Source: Triglochin maritima
Lineage: Eukaryota > Streptophyta > Magnoliopsida > Alismatales > Juncaginaceae
Reading direction: 5' to 3'
DNA length: 64,000 nt
NCBI GenBank assembly: GCA_963682175.1
Contig: OY821787.1
Span: 20,996,501-21,060,500, forward strand
The notes beneath the pieces are model-generated. The model was not told the DNA's origin. It searched no databases and saw only the letters and a list, made by a program, of their open reading frames with translations. Below are positions 22,759 through 34,092 of this stretch, in pieces. Every line of letters starts with the position of its first letter. Position 1 is the stretch's first letter. Made by a program: the position numbers and the translations under genes.

Positions 22759-23095
22759 GGTTGGGTGAAAGAGCCCTGGATCCCTGTAACTATTGTGAGA
22801 GTTGCGGTTTGGTGAAAAAGCCCTGAAGCCCATCTAGTTCGTGCGGGGTTGGGTGAAAAAGCCCTGGAGCTCCGTAGTGTATTCAAGTTGGGTGAAAGAG
22901 CCCTGGAGCCTGAGCAGGGACCGCGTGAAAAGGGTTGGGTGAAAAACCCTGGAGCCCTTAGAACGTTCGGGTTGGGTGAAAGAGCCCTGGTCGTGTCGTG
23001 TTAGTTGTGGTTGGGTGAAAAAACCCTGGAGCCCAGCTTGACGACGTTGTGTGTTGTTGTGGTTGGGTGAAAAAGTCTTGGAGCACAGCCTTGTG
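22759..23095 (+). repeat. Eight-unit GGTTGGGTGAAA repeat series
   Basis: The core GGTTGGGTGAAAGAGCCCTG occurs at about 22759, 22806, 22847, 22886, 22933, 22970, 23009 and 23061 with small changes, usually followed by GAGCC. Unit spacing is 37-52 bp and the intervening bases differ. No ORF spans the series. Confidence 0.85.
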
Positions 23096-23466
23096 TTTAT
23101 GCTTTTCCTTGTGGTTAAAATTGCATGCTAGAGTGTTTTGGTTTCATGCATTGTGAGTTTGGCATACGGGATTTCCATCTACAAACTCAGGCATTGTTGC
23201 ATGTTTACCTTTCAGGTCATGATCGGCGTTAGGGGGTGGGGACCGAGGAGAGGAGCGCTGCTACCAGATCCTGCTTTCTCTCATTTTGAGGTCAGAGTAA
23301 TTACTTGTATTTTGTATAGCCTTTTGATGTAATCACACTTTTGAAATACTCATATATATATATATATTATATGTTGGTGCACCCGTTTTCCTTATGTTTG
23401 AGTAATATCCTCTCGTCGTTGTATGTTATAAAATTTTAAATTTTTCCGTTGTTTGAGGATGTTACA

Positions 23467-23751
23467 GTTGCCACCCGAATCCAATTGCCAAAATACTCCT
23501 CATGAAGGTGTGGAGTGCTTGATTTTGCTAATTAGTCCTTTTGGATTTACATCCGGGTCCTTCTCTCTTGCATTTTAGTCCATAAGTCTTGCAACTTAGT
23601 CATTTTCCTTGCTTTTTAAGTCCTTTTTGAATCTCTTCTTCTCAAACCTATTTATTCCAGAAACATAAACATAAAACTCGTTACGTAGCATCGCTTAGGC
23701 TAAAAATAAATGATATAAGACATAAATATATGCATGATATGATGTCAATCA
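23467..23751 (-). repeat. Family A LTR fragment, minus strand
   Basis: Reverse complement of the first roughly 285 bp of an Athila-like LTR: the right edge reads ATGATGTCAATCA, the inverse of TGATTGACATCAT. The left side is cut by the preceding LTR-like sequence. The outer flank at 23752 is ATAAT, which does not match the CACAT beside A1, so it cannot be shown to be the missing 5' LTR of A1. Confidence 0.75.
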
Positions 23752-23766
23752 ATAATATGGGGAGGT

Positions 23767-24111
23767 TGTCCTCTCGTTGAAATACCGGGAGTTCCACGTT
23801 TACCCTCTCACACCTGGAGGTGTGGTTTCAAGGCACCAGAGATGTGGTCCAACACTCCAAACAAACTTAGTTAAAAGTTCAGCGTCTGTGGCTCCTCGGA
23901 GCCAACCCATTGTAGTCGGTACTTCGTCTGGGACGATGGAACACCGATACCACTGGTGGAGAAACTTGTCGAGAGCATAACAGACCCATGGACGTGGAAG
24001 CTTCTCTGGAAGCTTGCGAAGAGTAGTCAGTCCCAAGAGATAAACAAAACCATTTTTGGGCTTACATGCGACATCTGAGTGGATCACTCTCTTCCAATTG
24101 ACTTGGAAGAG
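23767..24111 (+). pseudogene. GRF-type zinc-finger protein fragment
   Basis: One frame reads RCGFKAPEMWSNTPNKLS, a stop (TAA), KFSVCGSSEPTHC, SRYFVWDDGTP and then ITDPWTWKLLWKL, ending at TGA (24109-24111). Cys-Gly, the K-F core, Cys, a second Cys and the F-x-W-x-D tail are the layout of the GRF zinc finger, a nucleic-acid-binding module. The stop falls just before the core, where GRF fingers have G-R. It aligns along most of its length with the minus-strand fragment at 1089-1440. A plant-mobile-domain-like reading frame follows 400 bp downstream on the same strand; whether they were one gene is unknown. Confidence 0.6.
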
Positions 24112-26261
24112 ATTTATAATTTTTGTGTGATTGTGTTTTGTTTGTGTTTGTAGGTGACATTGCAGATGACAGAAGGAGAACTCTTCTTGAAGGAGTAAAC
24201 TGAGATTTTTTTTATTGATTTGTATTTTTAATTTTTGTTACATTTGACTGAATTAAAAAATCATCCTTAATTATTTATGTTTGTATTCTTATATTATTTG
24301 TTTGCATTCAGTTTAATGTTCATTTATCTCCACTATTTGTAAATACCAATAACAAAAATACATTTTTTTACATTTTATAGTAAATTCCAGTGATATGCAC
24401 AAACATCTGAATTTGAATTCCATCAGATTCGAGTTACAGGCACAAATGACAAAATTTCGTTAAACAGAATTTAAATTTCGCTGGATTCCACTTTCCATTT
24501 CATTCCTTTGACTCCCATAATCCACTTTCCACTTGTTTCTTGTGCACAAACACCCCCATATTAGGGTGTGGTATGTCCTTTTAAGACATTGCGCTGAATT
24601 CCTGAATATCCAAAGCATCACAGTAGACAATGACAACCTCAACTTCATGATTGAAAATTTTAAGGTGGAAGAAGGTGGGTTCAGGATAGGGAACAAACTT
24701 CTAAATTTGAACACCACCAATGTGGCAGTCATATTAGGACTTGAAAAGAGAGGAATGCCAGTCAACATGAGTAAAAAGCACTCGACCAAACAAGCTGGTC
24801 AGAGACTGGAGAAGAAGGAATTAAAGAAACAACTGAGGGATGTCAAGGAAAGAGGAGATGACATTGAATACGGCAAACTACTAATCTATCTTCTTTTTAT
24901 TACATTTCTATTTTGCGATGACACAATGAGAGTGACAGAATGGTAAACGTTTTCTGTTGAAAGATTGGAAGACATGAGAAAGTATGTCTGGGCAGAGGCA
25001 TTTTTGATTACCTAGATCCTGGTATAAAAAACCCATAATAGAATTGAAGAAAAGGAACTCTTCACGCAACCTTATCCCAAAGAAGGGGGTGAAGGGAATG
25101 TGTTCTAAAAGTTTTACTTTTAAATGTCAATTATTATGAATTGAATGAGAAATCATTTTGTTCCTTGTTTATGTTATTCGTCTTTTAGAAGTGTTAAGGA
25201 AGAGGCTCTTGGTCCTTAACCGTAGAGCTCTAAAAGATATTGGTTTACATAAAACAAAAGATATTCGCAATCATGGTAATTGACATGGAACATTAATTAC
25301 CGAGTTAAGTTTGTCGTGTTGGTCATAGATCATTGTAGCTCTACAAGTGAGTGACAACACGGGTATGCAAAAGAGGAAAATATTACTTTTGTATACTGAA
25401 TAGACCTAATAAGTAAAATATTATAGAAATGTGTTTCTGTGTCATTAATATTTTACTGTGTCTTTGGTCCTTTGATATGAGACTTATATCTGATCACTTA
25501 AGGAATACTTAATTAGATCAGTGTCTTGAACTATCGATCAGTGTAGTGTAAAGGCATTGGTTGGTTAAGTATAACTTTCGTTGGAGAAGATAGTTAGTCA
25601 AAAGATTATCATTACCCCTCTTAATTGAGTGATGATATTAGTGGGCCCCTTGATAAAGCAAAGTTATAATGTGCACAATGTGATTTGAGTTAAGTCACAT
25701 ATTTATAACTAGCTTAAAGAGATCAAGAAATGAATACTAATACAAAGATGACACAATACTACTTTGTGTGTATTCTTAATATCATGAGGCAAGGGACGGA
25801 CACAAGTGGTGCACTCCATCACTAAATGGATCGGGTTTTGGTTCGAGTGGAATTAAGACATCTAACTAATTGGGAGCTATAATGTGTAGCTAGATACCGC
25901 TTATAGCTTGTGATATTAAGCTCTTAATATCACTGCCAACTTAGTTTAGATCCTCCCATAGGTCACACCGCAAAAACCGTGAAACAAGAAGCTTGATTTT
26001 TGGTTCATATGATGTGTCGGGTTTCTCATAGAAAATATGACACATGTGGTGATCAAGTAAAATCAATTATGTTGTATATAAACATAATTAGAGTCATGAT
26101 AAATTCATATGAGATGCATATATTATGGGGTGCAATAATTTATTGTTGCATAGGATAATACATTGCATAAGTTGTGAATTTGCTAAAACCCCCTTAAGTT
26201 CAAATTTTGTTTGAAATAAATCCAAAATTTGAAATAGGCAAAATCGGGTAGAAGTTCGGTA

Positions 26262-26575
26262 ATCCGTTATGGTTCGGTCGATCGAAGGATCTATGGATCG
26301 GTCAACCGAACGTGGAACGGATAATCGTAATTGATTGACCGAACTTGACCAAAGTGCCTGGAGCTTTGGTACGGTGTACCGAACCAGAAACGGTCGATCG
26401 AACAATGTCAAGTTCCGATATTTTCGGTTAACCGAATAGCACTCGGTTTTAGACGTGAATGGGTCTGATCGGTTAAGGAGAATTTTTCTCCTTAAGATTC
26501 GGTCATCCGTCACGTACTCGGTTAAACGATCGTGACAAATTCAGTTAACCGAGTGGGACTCGGTAAACCGAACAA
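26262..26575. repeat. CGGTC/GACCG quasi-palindrome array 4
   Basis: Repeated variants CGGTCGATCG, CGGTCAACCG, CGGTTAACCG, CGGTGTACCG and CGGTAAACCG, a diverged counterpart of the GGTCGACC arrays. It also contains CCAAAGTGCCTGG (26349-26361), a 13-mer found within arrays 1 and 2 of a different LTR type. Confidence 0.75.
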
Positions 26576-26752
26576 CGGTCTATTTTCTGCCTTTGATTAT
26601 TAAGAGATTAATTTGATCGATGGTTGGATTAGCTCCAAATTTGGTCAAACGTTTTGTAGGTGCATATAATGCATTATGGAATTAGTTTGTGAGAGAAATT
26701 GTCATAAAACCGTGGCTTAAGAATAGCCATGATTAAGAGTAAGATTGGAACC

Positions 26753-26762
26753 TATAAATAGG
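26753..26762 (+). promoter_or_regulatory. TATA box of the 2.1-kb solo LTR
   Basis: TATAAATAGG followed by a pyrimidine-rich stretch with TTCTCTCC, about 470 bp before the LTR end. This spacing is typical of a plant LTR promoter with R-U5 downstream. Confidence 0.55.
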
Positions 26763-27776
26763 TCCTTATTCTCCCTAATTGGGTTACACAATTCAGAAAT
26801 TATTTTCTCTCCTAATTCACTACTAAAACCCACGAAATTTCTCTTAGTTTTCTAAGTCTTTGGAAGGAGAAATCTCAGAGGCTAAGGAAGGGGTTTGTAG
26901 CTAGATTCTAAGCTTGTTTGGAGATCGATTGGCTAGCTCCTTTCTCTCCAACCTTGTTTAGGGTTTCGGTGAACACTCGGAGGCATCCGGCACAACGAGA
27001 AGCGAAGATTAGCTTCCTCAACGTCTCTGAAACGTCAAGAAGTTTTTGAGAACTTCTAGGTATGAATTTCGGAGTCCCTTTGTGTTTGTTTTAATAAGTT
27101 TTTGAAATTAGTTGTTAAAACAAACCGATGCATGCATAAATAAATCGAAGAAAATTGTAATAGATCCTTATTATACATGAAAATTCAAAAACTATATATG
27201 TATAATTAAACATGAAATCCTACAGGGGGAACGTTGATGGAGCCATAGCTATACTTTTGGTAACTTTTTCTCTAATTTGAAATATTTTCAAATCATTTTA
27301 AGTTTTTAATAGGTATTCGTGACACCAAATATTGACTTATTGCGGCAGGTATCGCTGTGTGAGAAACTAACAATTGAGAATGCAAAGCCACATTGCATTC
27401 CAAGAGTCAATAGATGGAGTTTTTTCCTAGGTCACGAAAGATGCTTAAAACACTAGAAATCCAGGACATCACCATCCAAAAAATAGTCAGTGAACAAGTG
27501 GAAGTCAGACACTTAGAAGAGCTGGAACAACGTGTATGTACAAATAGGTGAGGTCAACGAACAAGTTGACCCTTACCACCAACGAGAAAAGAATGAAGAA
27601 CATTCCACGAGACATGAAGCCTCAAAGAATAACCGTTGGAGCTCACAAAATCCAAAGAGATCCACTAGAAGATGAGTTGGACTTCACGAAAACAAAATAA
27701 GGGTGGATGAAGGCAGAGCAGACCAACAAAGAGCTCAATAAAAAATGGCTAAGAACGCAAATGAAATACAATTCTT

Positions 27777-29271
27777 TGATTAGTATCATATCATACATCA
27801 AATTCATGCTATATATCCTTTGTTGTACCCTAATTTTTTGCTACTCGAGTGTTTGTTTGTCGTGTTTCAGGTGTTAGGTAATAAAGAAGAGAAAGGAAGA
27901 GAAAATGATTGAAATGCAAGAAAAAAAGACTCAAATGAAGCAAAGAGGACTTGTTTGTCATGCATAAGGACCCCTATGCAAATCAGGAAGGATTTCGGGC
28001 GCAAAAATCTTTCAAAACCATGATCTTGAGGAGTATTTGGGCAATTAAGGCCAAACAGGCTCGAACTAGTGGACCAGGAGTACAACCCACGTACAAAATA
28101 GAACATTTAAGTGACTGAAGAAAATTGGGGCAGATCAGACCCAATTGATCCGCCAATGGCGGATCAAATAAGTCCATTTTCTCTCCAATTTCTCGCGTGG
28201 CTTCGTCTTGATTATATGGGTGCACTTGACTATAGTGAAACTTATTACATCTGTTAGATTGCTTTCAGATCCATCCAAACCTTTATTTCTTCTATAAATA
28301 CACTTGTAATGCCTCCTTTCCTCTTCCTCCCTCTCCTCTTTAGCTTACCTTCCTTTCTTGTTTAGTAGAGTAGGTTTTATTTCTTGTTTAGTAGAGTAGG
28401 TTTTAGTTTCTTAATTAGTAGTGTAGAGGGGGAGAAGAGGAGTAGCGTTGTAATCTTTAATTTTAATTTAGTTTTTACATTTCCATTATGGTTTTGGGTT
28501 GTTTTTATGTTTTCTTGAGTTTAGAGATGAGTAGGGAGTAGTACATCTCCATTGGGGATGGAGAATAAGGTGTTGTGACTATGTGATGTATTAACTGTGT
28601 GTTAATCCTAACATTTAAACCTCACATAAGTTATATAACCATCTAATGAGATTTTCACTCTTATCTTTGTTATGCTAAAGCTCTTGAGTGATGCTTAGCA
28701 CATGCTTAGATTAGTGGGTCTATTTTATGGGGAATGATGAGGTGAGGATAAGGATGGATTGGATAAGGAGAAAACATGACTTGTGTATGCATGTACTCAT
28801 GGTGTCCTCATCCTAATTAATGTCTTGTATGTTTTAATGATTGTGTTAAATCTTATTTCATATGGAGACATAGCGGGGTTTGGTCATTATGTATTAAATG
28901 TTAGCCTCATCTCAATTATTATCTTGTATGTTTTAATGATAATGTTTTATCTTATTTCGTGTGGAGACAAAGTTGGATTTGGTTTTTATAGATTTCATGT
29001 ATTACATGTTGTGATGAGCACCAATGAACACACACATGTACACATATTCTCATTTCCACATTCTTACTCTACCCCCTAAGGGGTTTATTTTTATTGCTTG
29101 TTTTCTGATTTAGTACGCATCATAGCGTAATTCCGATCTCATATATCTCTTTTCCTTTTCCCACTCGAGTATTGTGGACTCCGACTCGCATGTGCTCCTC
29201 GTGGACACGAGCCGTACTTGCCGCGTCTTCACCGACGTTGCGCTATTGAAGTATTGCAACTGAATCAATCA
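27777..29271 (+). mobile_element. Solo LTR, family B relative, TTCTT duplication
   Basis: It starts TGATTAGTATCATATC, ends TGAATCAATCA, is 1495 bp long and is flanked by TTCTT (27772-27776, 29272-29276). It has a TATA box at 28293, a single GATCCGCCAATGGCGGATC palindrome near 28147, and the CTTGTATGTTTTAATGAT duplication seen in family B LTRs. Excision in silico rejoins the interrupted reading frame, which confirms the boundaries. Confidence 0.92.
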
Positions 29272-29500
29272 TTCTTGAAAGATAGAGCGGAGAACACAAA
29301 AGATGCCTTTCCAGAGTTTACCCAAGACACACCAGCAGATCCACATTCTCCAGTACGAGAAATAAACGAAGAACTTGGAGATGAGAGCTTGCGAACACTT
29401 ATTGAAGGTGTCTCAACATCCTAGTTTGAAACCATGTAATTCTACACCAATGTAATGGTATCTTCTTTAAAACCAAAGACCAAGCCCTTTAAACGACACA

Positions 29501-30065
29501 TGTAAGACCCACTCTGCTGATACAATAACAAAGTGCATTTTCATCTTTCAAACTTGTATGATGGTTTGTTATGTTGTTTTCTTGTGATTGTGTGTTTGTT
29601 CTTGTTTCAGGAAAGTTTCTTTTCGGGAGAAGTTTTGTTTTCGGGAATAGTTTCTCTCGGGAAAATCCCTCTTCGGGGAAAGTTTCCTTTTTGAGGAAAA
29701 GTTTCCTTTCGGGGAAAAGTTTCCTTTTTGGTCGAGCGGGTGCGACGCTCTGTGCGCGTGTGCAACTAGGCTCGATCGGTTTTGCTTCGAGCGTGTGTGG
29801 TCTTGGATTTATTTTCCTCATGCCACGTGGGCTGGTGTGTAAGGCTTGGCGAGTAAGCATGTGCGGGGGAACCACGTCAGCAAACAAAGATCTGATTTAG
29901 CATGGAAAAAGGAAGGAGGAATCAAGGGAGATTTTGGTGTGCATGATTGGTGTGTGCTTTAGAATGTTGTAGTGTTTCGGGTTTAAATGGGCAACCTTAG
30001 CCATTTTTGCACACTTCCTCCTTCTGTCCTCACTCACCAATTTCCATATCCACCTCCTTTCCCAT
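29501..30065 (+). mobile_element. Possible 5' fragment of an LTR
   Basis: TGTAAGACCC at 29501 resembles the start of chromovirus-type LTRs. The stretch has no supported ORF, contains a hairpin-rich repeat at 29610-29735, and ends where the A4 LTR inserts. No second copy is present in the window, so this is only a suggestion. Confidence 0.3.
29610..29735. repeat. GGGGAAAGTTTCC repeat cluster
   Basis: About six imperfect units of GGGGAAAAGTTTCCTTTT. Each holds the short self-complementary word GGAAA-AG-TTTCC. It is a local tandem expansion within noncoding sequence. Confidence 0.75.
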
Positions 30066-31437
30066 TGATTGACATCATTTCATGCATTTATTTGTGTCTT
30101 ATATCCATTATCTTGAACTGAAACAATGCCACGTAACGCGTTTTATGTTTGAGTTTCAGGAATAAACAGGTTTGAGGAGAAGAGACATAAAAGGACCTAA
30201 AATCAAGAAAAAAGACTGAGTTGTGAGACTTGGGGACTGAGATGCAAGGGAGAAGGACCCGAATGTAAGCCCAAAGGATCAACGAGCAAATGAAGAAACT
30301 CCACACCATCATGTATAGTATTTTAGCAATTTGATTCAGGCCTAAACTCCAACAACCGACTTGGGTGCATCACACATGAAGAAATCACGCCAGGAAAGCA
30401 CACTCAAAATCCAGACCGGATCCGGACTCCATAGACCGTTGATTGGCGGTCGGGTTGGCTCCGGATCTGACAAGCTTTGGGCAGATCATTTATTAGGGTG
30501 GTTTATGTCTATTTCTGGTGTTATATTAGTCCCACATCGGGGGATTGACCCTGATTACCTTTTCTATAAATAGAACTCCTCATCTTCCCTTATAATGTAC
30601 TACATACTTGGTGGCTATTCTCTCTACTTGAAGTGGTGCCTTGGAGCAAATACTCAAGTTGGGAGATGCAACTTGTATTGTGAGTCTGAAATTAATAAAA
30701 GTTTCTTTGTTATGTTGCTTCTTTCATGTTGCTTGCATGCTTAGTTCAATTTCATTTCAATAATCTTAGTAGACTTAGTTAATATGGTTTCCTTTCTTAA
30801 GATTATAATTAGTTTAATGAGTAGTGAGTAGTTCCATCCCCTTTGGGGTGTGGAGTTGATGTTTAATACATGCAATAAAGAATGGAAATGAATGCTTTAT
30901 TTTTTAAATGTGTTGATAAACATGAATGTATGCTTGCTTCTTTAGGATAGAACTTGTAACTTGATGGGTTTTTGCCAAAACTCTTAGACATCTCCCATCC
31001 TTGTTTAGGTTAAATAACCAACTTGTGTATGTTAATGTCAGTCAACTAGGTTAGTGATGGGATTGATAGGTTTTGCCATTATCATTAGACACTTCCTATA
31101 CATGAAAATACAACCTACATTTGTGCTTAATGCTTGCATTCTTCACCATCTTCTTGCATGTGTACACTCACTCCACCTCTTAGGGGTCCCTCTTCCTAAT
31201 TTGCAGTTTCACTTTAGGTTCTTTAGATTTAGTTTGCATTGTTAGTTGTTTTACTTCACATTTCTTCTTACTAGTTTAGTGTAACTTAGATTAGCATATC
31301 TACAACTCTTCTCCCCTTTTTCGCCACTTGATTTCGGTCAAACCAGAGGATGCACACCTCCCTGCGGATCGACCCATACTTGCCCCGTCTTCACTGATGA
31401 TTGTGCACTTGCGGTCTAAATTAAAAACATTTAAACA
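30066..31437 (+). repeat. 5' LTR of Athila-like element A4
   Basis: It starts TGATTGACATCATTTCATGC, ends TTTAAACA, and a primer-binding site follows. The five bases before it are CCCAT. TATA box at 30565; the LTR palindrome pair is reduced to one degenerate member near 30424. It has the family A repeats GATxGGTTTTTGCCA...TTAGACA (30965, 31065). No matching 3' LTR can be assigned in the window. Confidence 0.88.
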
Positions 31438-31442
31438 AGATT

Positions 31443-31459
31443 TGGCGCCGTTACCCGGG
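31443..31459 (+). other. Primer-binding site of A4 (tRNA-Asp)
   Basis: TGGCGCCGTTACCCGGG is two mismatches from the tRNA-Asp complement, six bases after the LTR end. Confidence 0.8.
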
Positions 31460-32648
31460 ACGTGCCAGTCCAGACTTTGATTTGGACGATTCGGGTGGAT
31501 TTAATTTTTGTTTTGTAGTTTTCGTTATTTCAGGAGACTCTGAGGCTCAAAGGAAGGCAGCTGGAGGTGTTTGGAGGAGAACAAAGCTTTTTGGACCGCT
31601 AATCAGCGGCCTTAGACCGCAAACTGGTGGTATGGTAAGCTCCATTTCCCTTTTTATTTCTTTGAGTGGTTGATGAATTTGATATAAAGGTCTAGGGCAC
31701 AATTTGGCATGTTTTGACTTTTAGTTTGCCCCCAGATCAATAATCAATCCCCCATTAAGCAACTTGGATCTTAAAACCCAAAGCAAAAGATTATGCATTC
31801 TTGCTTGTTTAGGTCATGCATCATATACTTGACTTAAACACATAGTTTGTCTTTTGTTTTAGCTTTACTTTCAGTTGTTGAGAGTTGGCGTAAGGTATGC
31901 ATCTCCTACACTCATTCATGCATTTGGTATGACCATGCATTAGTTTGTAGGAATTGCATTGCAACAAGTGTGAGTTGAGCGTTTGTTTGGACAGTTGATT
32001 TCTATATTAGGACTCCAAAAATGCTACTGAGGGGTTGTCCCATATAAGATAAGGTGGGGGATTTCATCACCCTTTCCGTCGTCCCAAAAACCACACTAAT
32101 CAAGAGCCTAATTTTAAAATCAAGTAGACATTGGCCCCAAGGATCTCGGGCGCATTAGGAGAGTGATCTGATCGCAACCGTCATGACCTGATCGGCATCG
32201 CCCACTCTGTCGATAGTAGGAGAGATGAGATGTCCGACTCTTGGCTCACTTGCTGGGCTTTGTGGTCCTCGTTGTAGGAAGGTGAGTCATGGTGAGGCCA
32301 CGTGACCTCACAGTTAGGCGTCGTCTAGTTGTACGGACCTATAGCGACCTTAGGTTGTTTGAGCCTTGTCTGCTTGTGTGCTTCTATCGGTACCTACCCA
32401 CCGTATCATAAGGACTTCTTCCCTTCTCTCGTGATTCATTCTCTCTTCTATGTCCTCCCATCTTCTCTACGCACATTTTGCTTCCTTGTTATAAAAAAAG
32501 TTTTGGTTTGTGTGTGTGTTCACCTTTGTGCATGCTTGTGCGGGCACGAGATGAGAGTGGCCGTTTGACGAGGCGTGTCGTCAATCCTGCCTCGGTAGTC
32601 GATTTCTCGACGCCTTTATCTTCTCCTGTCAAACACAGTCCGGGTTTA
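31460..32648 (+). other. 5' leader of A4
   Basis: Noncoding. It holds a degraded palindrome pair (31594-31634) and the conserved leader block (32150-32335), shared with family A and B elements alike. Confidence 0.6.
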
Positions 32649-34092
32649 ATGGCTACCCATTACCGCGAGGAGGAGCAATTGCTAGACCCACCTGTCCCAC
32701 CTATCCCACCTGTTCTTCCTATTCTTGCTCCTATACCTCTCCGTGATCGATGCTACCCGAGCCGTAATGCTCTACCCTCGTACATCGTATTGCTAGAGGA
32801 AAATGGGAACCACTTTGAGGTTAAGCCTAAGTTTATCTCCATGCTCCCTCACTTCACTGGGAAGGGTGACCCCTATATCTTTCTCAGGAAATTTGAGGAG
32901 GTATGTGCTATGTTCAAGCTGCAAAAACTTAGCACAAACTCCATCCATATTAGGCTTGTCCCCTTTGTACTAAAGGATGATGCGAAGAAGCGGTTGTACA
33001 ATAACCAGTAGAATGCCTTTAGGACTTGGGATGAATTTTAATCTGCATTCCTGAAGAAGTACTTTCCAAATCATCAGACTCAAAAATTGAGGAACGAAAT
33101 CAATTTGTTTTATCAACATGAGACCGAATCATTCCATGCATACTTAGAGAGGTTCAAGGAGCTACTATCCTCATGCCCTCACCATGGCATCGAGTTGTGG
33201 CACCTTTGTCTGATTGTTTACAAGGGTCTTAACATCCCGGCCCGAACGCTCCTTGAGTCCATGTGTCAAAGAGAGTTCTTAGGAAATGATGAAAGGGAGG
33301 CATGAGCTTTCCTAGAAGACCTCGCTAAGAAAACCATGCAGTGGGAGAGTGTGGGAACCACCAGCATCATCTAGCATATGAGCGAGGATCGCAAACGCAA
33401 ACTCAACTAGATTGGGTGCCACATTTAGTGTCGATACCACTACGGCTACCGAGGCACACATGGCGACCTTAATTCACCATATGGATTCGATTGGGCTCCA
33501 AAACAAGCACGATGTGTCACATGTGTCTGCATCTGGTATAGTTCCCTATCATTTATGTGGTAGGATAAGTCATATTGGAGGTGTTCTGAGATGGAACATG
33601 TCAATGCCATCTATGATAGATCCAGGAATGACCTATATTCATCATCATATAACCTTGGATGGAGGAACCATCCTAATTTTTCATGGAACCATAACAATGC
33701 CACAGGTGGTCCTTCAAACTTCTCTCGACCACCTAACCAACACACCAACCTCCCATGCATTCACAATCTCCTCACCAACCCCAAGCTCAATGCACCAACC
33801 CACAAGGTTTCCTAACTTCTAACAACTTCGAAACCTAGTTTAATTCGCTTGAGAACTTGACTCATGGACTTCAGAACTCTGTAAAAAACTTTAGTCATCC
33901 ACGAGTCAAGTCCTCAGTTCGAATCAGCAGACCATCAAATCTCTCGAGCTTCAGATGAGCCAACTGGCTCAGTTTGTGCATGAGAGAGACATAGAGGGAG
34001 TCTGTCTAGCAAACCTGTGGCTAACCCCCGTGCTCAACATCACTCGAACATGCAAAATGCAAGTTCAAGACCGCAGGGGGGGGGGGGGGTAA
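32649..34092 (+). pseudogene. Gag (capsid and decayed zinc knuckle) of A4
   Basis: The ATG at 32649 opens MATHYREEEQLLDPP. Then come the retrotrans_gag-type capsid segments HFEVKPKFISMLPHFTGKGD, FEEVCAMFKLQKLST and KDDAKKRLYNNQ, and after stops FYQHETESFHAYLERFKELL and TLLESMCQREFLG. Gag forms the particle that packages element RNA. In-frame stops lie at 33009-33011 and 33039-33041, and a Trp codon is TGA at 33303-33305. The zinc knuckle near 33550 has lost key cysteines (YHLCGRISHIGGV). A run of 14 G at 34076-34089 breaks the C-terminal frame. A5 gag is its close, better-preserved relative. Confidence 0.85.

Larger units (their letters stand above)
21699..23466 (+). mobile_element. LTR-like sequence, lineage unassigned
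   Basis: No protein is recognisable. It runs from a TGGTTGTGCC start to a GATGTTACA end. The end, preceded by a low-complexity AT tract (23348-23370), resembles chromovirus-type gypsy LTR ends. It contains GGTCGACC array 3 and a GGTTGGGTGAAA repeat series. No matching 5-bp duplication flanks it (GCACA left, GTTGC right), and its flanks belong to different elements, so a rearrangement is involved. The left edge is uncertain by about 25 bp because A2 gag shows weak similarity just past it. Confidence 0.5.
25090..27224 (+). mobile_element. Solo LTR, 2135 bp, with GGGGG duplication
   Basis: It starts TGAAGGGAATGTG, ends AAATCCTACA, and is flanked by GGGGG on both sides (25085-25089, 27225-27229). 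The left edge is confirmed by a second copy starting with the same bases at 51695. No coding sequence is present. A TATA box lies at 26753 and an array of CGGTnnnCCG quasi-palindromes at about 26262-26575. It lies within the plant-mobile-domain-like gene. Lineage is unclear. Confidence 0.88.
24480..29424 (+). pseudogene. Plant-mobile-domain-like gene cut by two solo LTRs
   Basis: Exon-like pieces: 24533-25089 (WYVLLRHCAEFLNIQSITVD, FKVEEGGFRIGNKLLNLNTT, VAVILGLEKRG, LLIYLLFITFLF, then VWAE in another frame), 27225-27276 (NVDGAIAILLVTFS), 27349-27776 (SLCEKLTIENAKPHCIPRVN, RWSFFLG, then acidic and basic helical sequence) and 29277-29424 (KDRAENTKDAFPEFTQ to a stop). The pattern of a small globular head, the FxIGxxxLxxTxxDVAxILGL-like line and the IPRxxRW line resembles plant mobile domain / DUF1985-type proteins often carried by Mutator-like elements. 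Removing the LTR at 27777 restores one frame across the junction (EIQFLKDRAEN). Stops and frame changes mark it dead. Family assignment is moderate. Confidence 0.55.

Noticed and set aside
22759..23095. CRISPR-like look of regular cores and unlike spacers
   Set aside because: Cores vary, spacing is irregular, and the context is an LTR-like sequence in a plant genome.
23467..23751. The missing 5' LTR of A1
   Set aside because: Orientation fits, but the outer flank ATAAT does not match CACAT beside the A1 3' LTR, and the intervening gag is not found.
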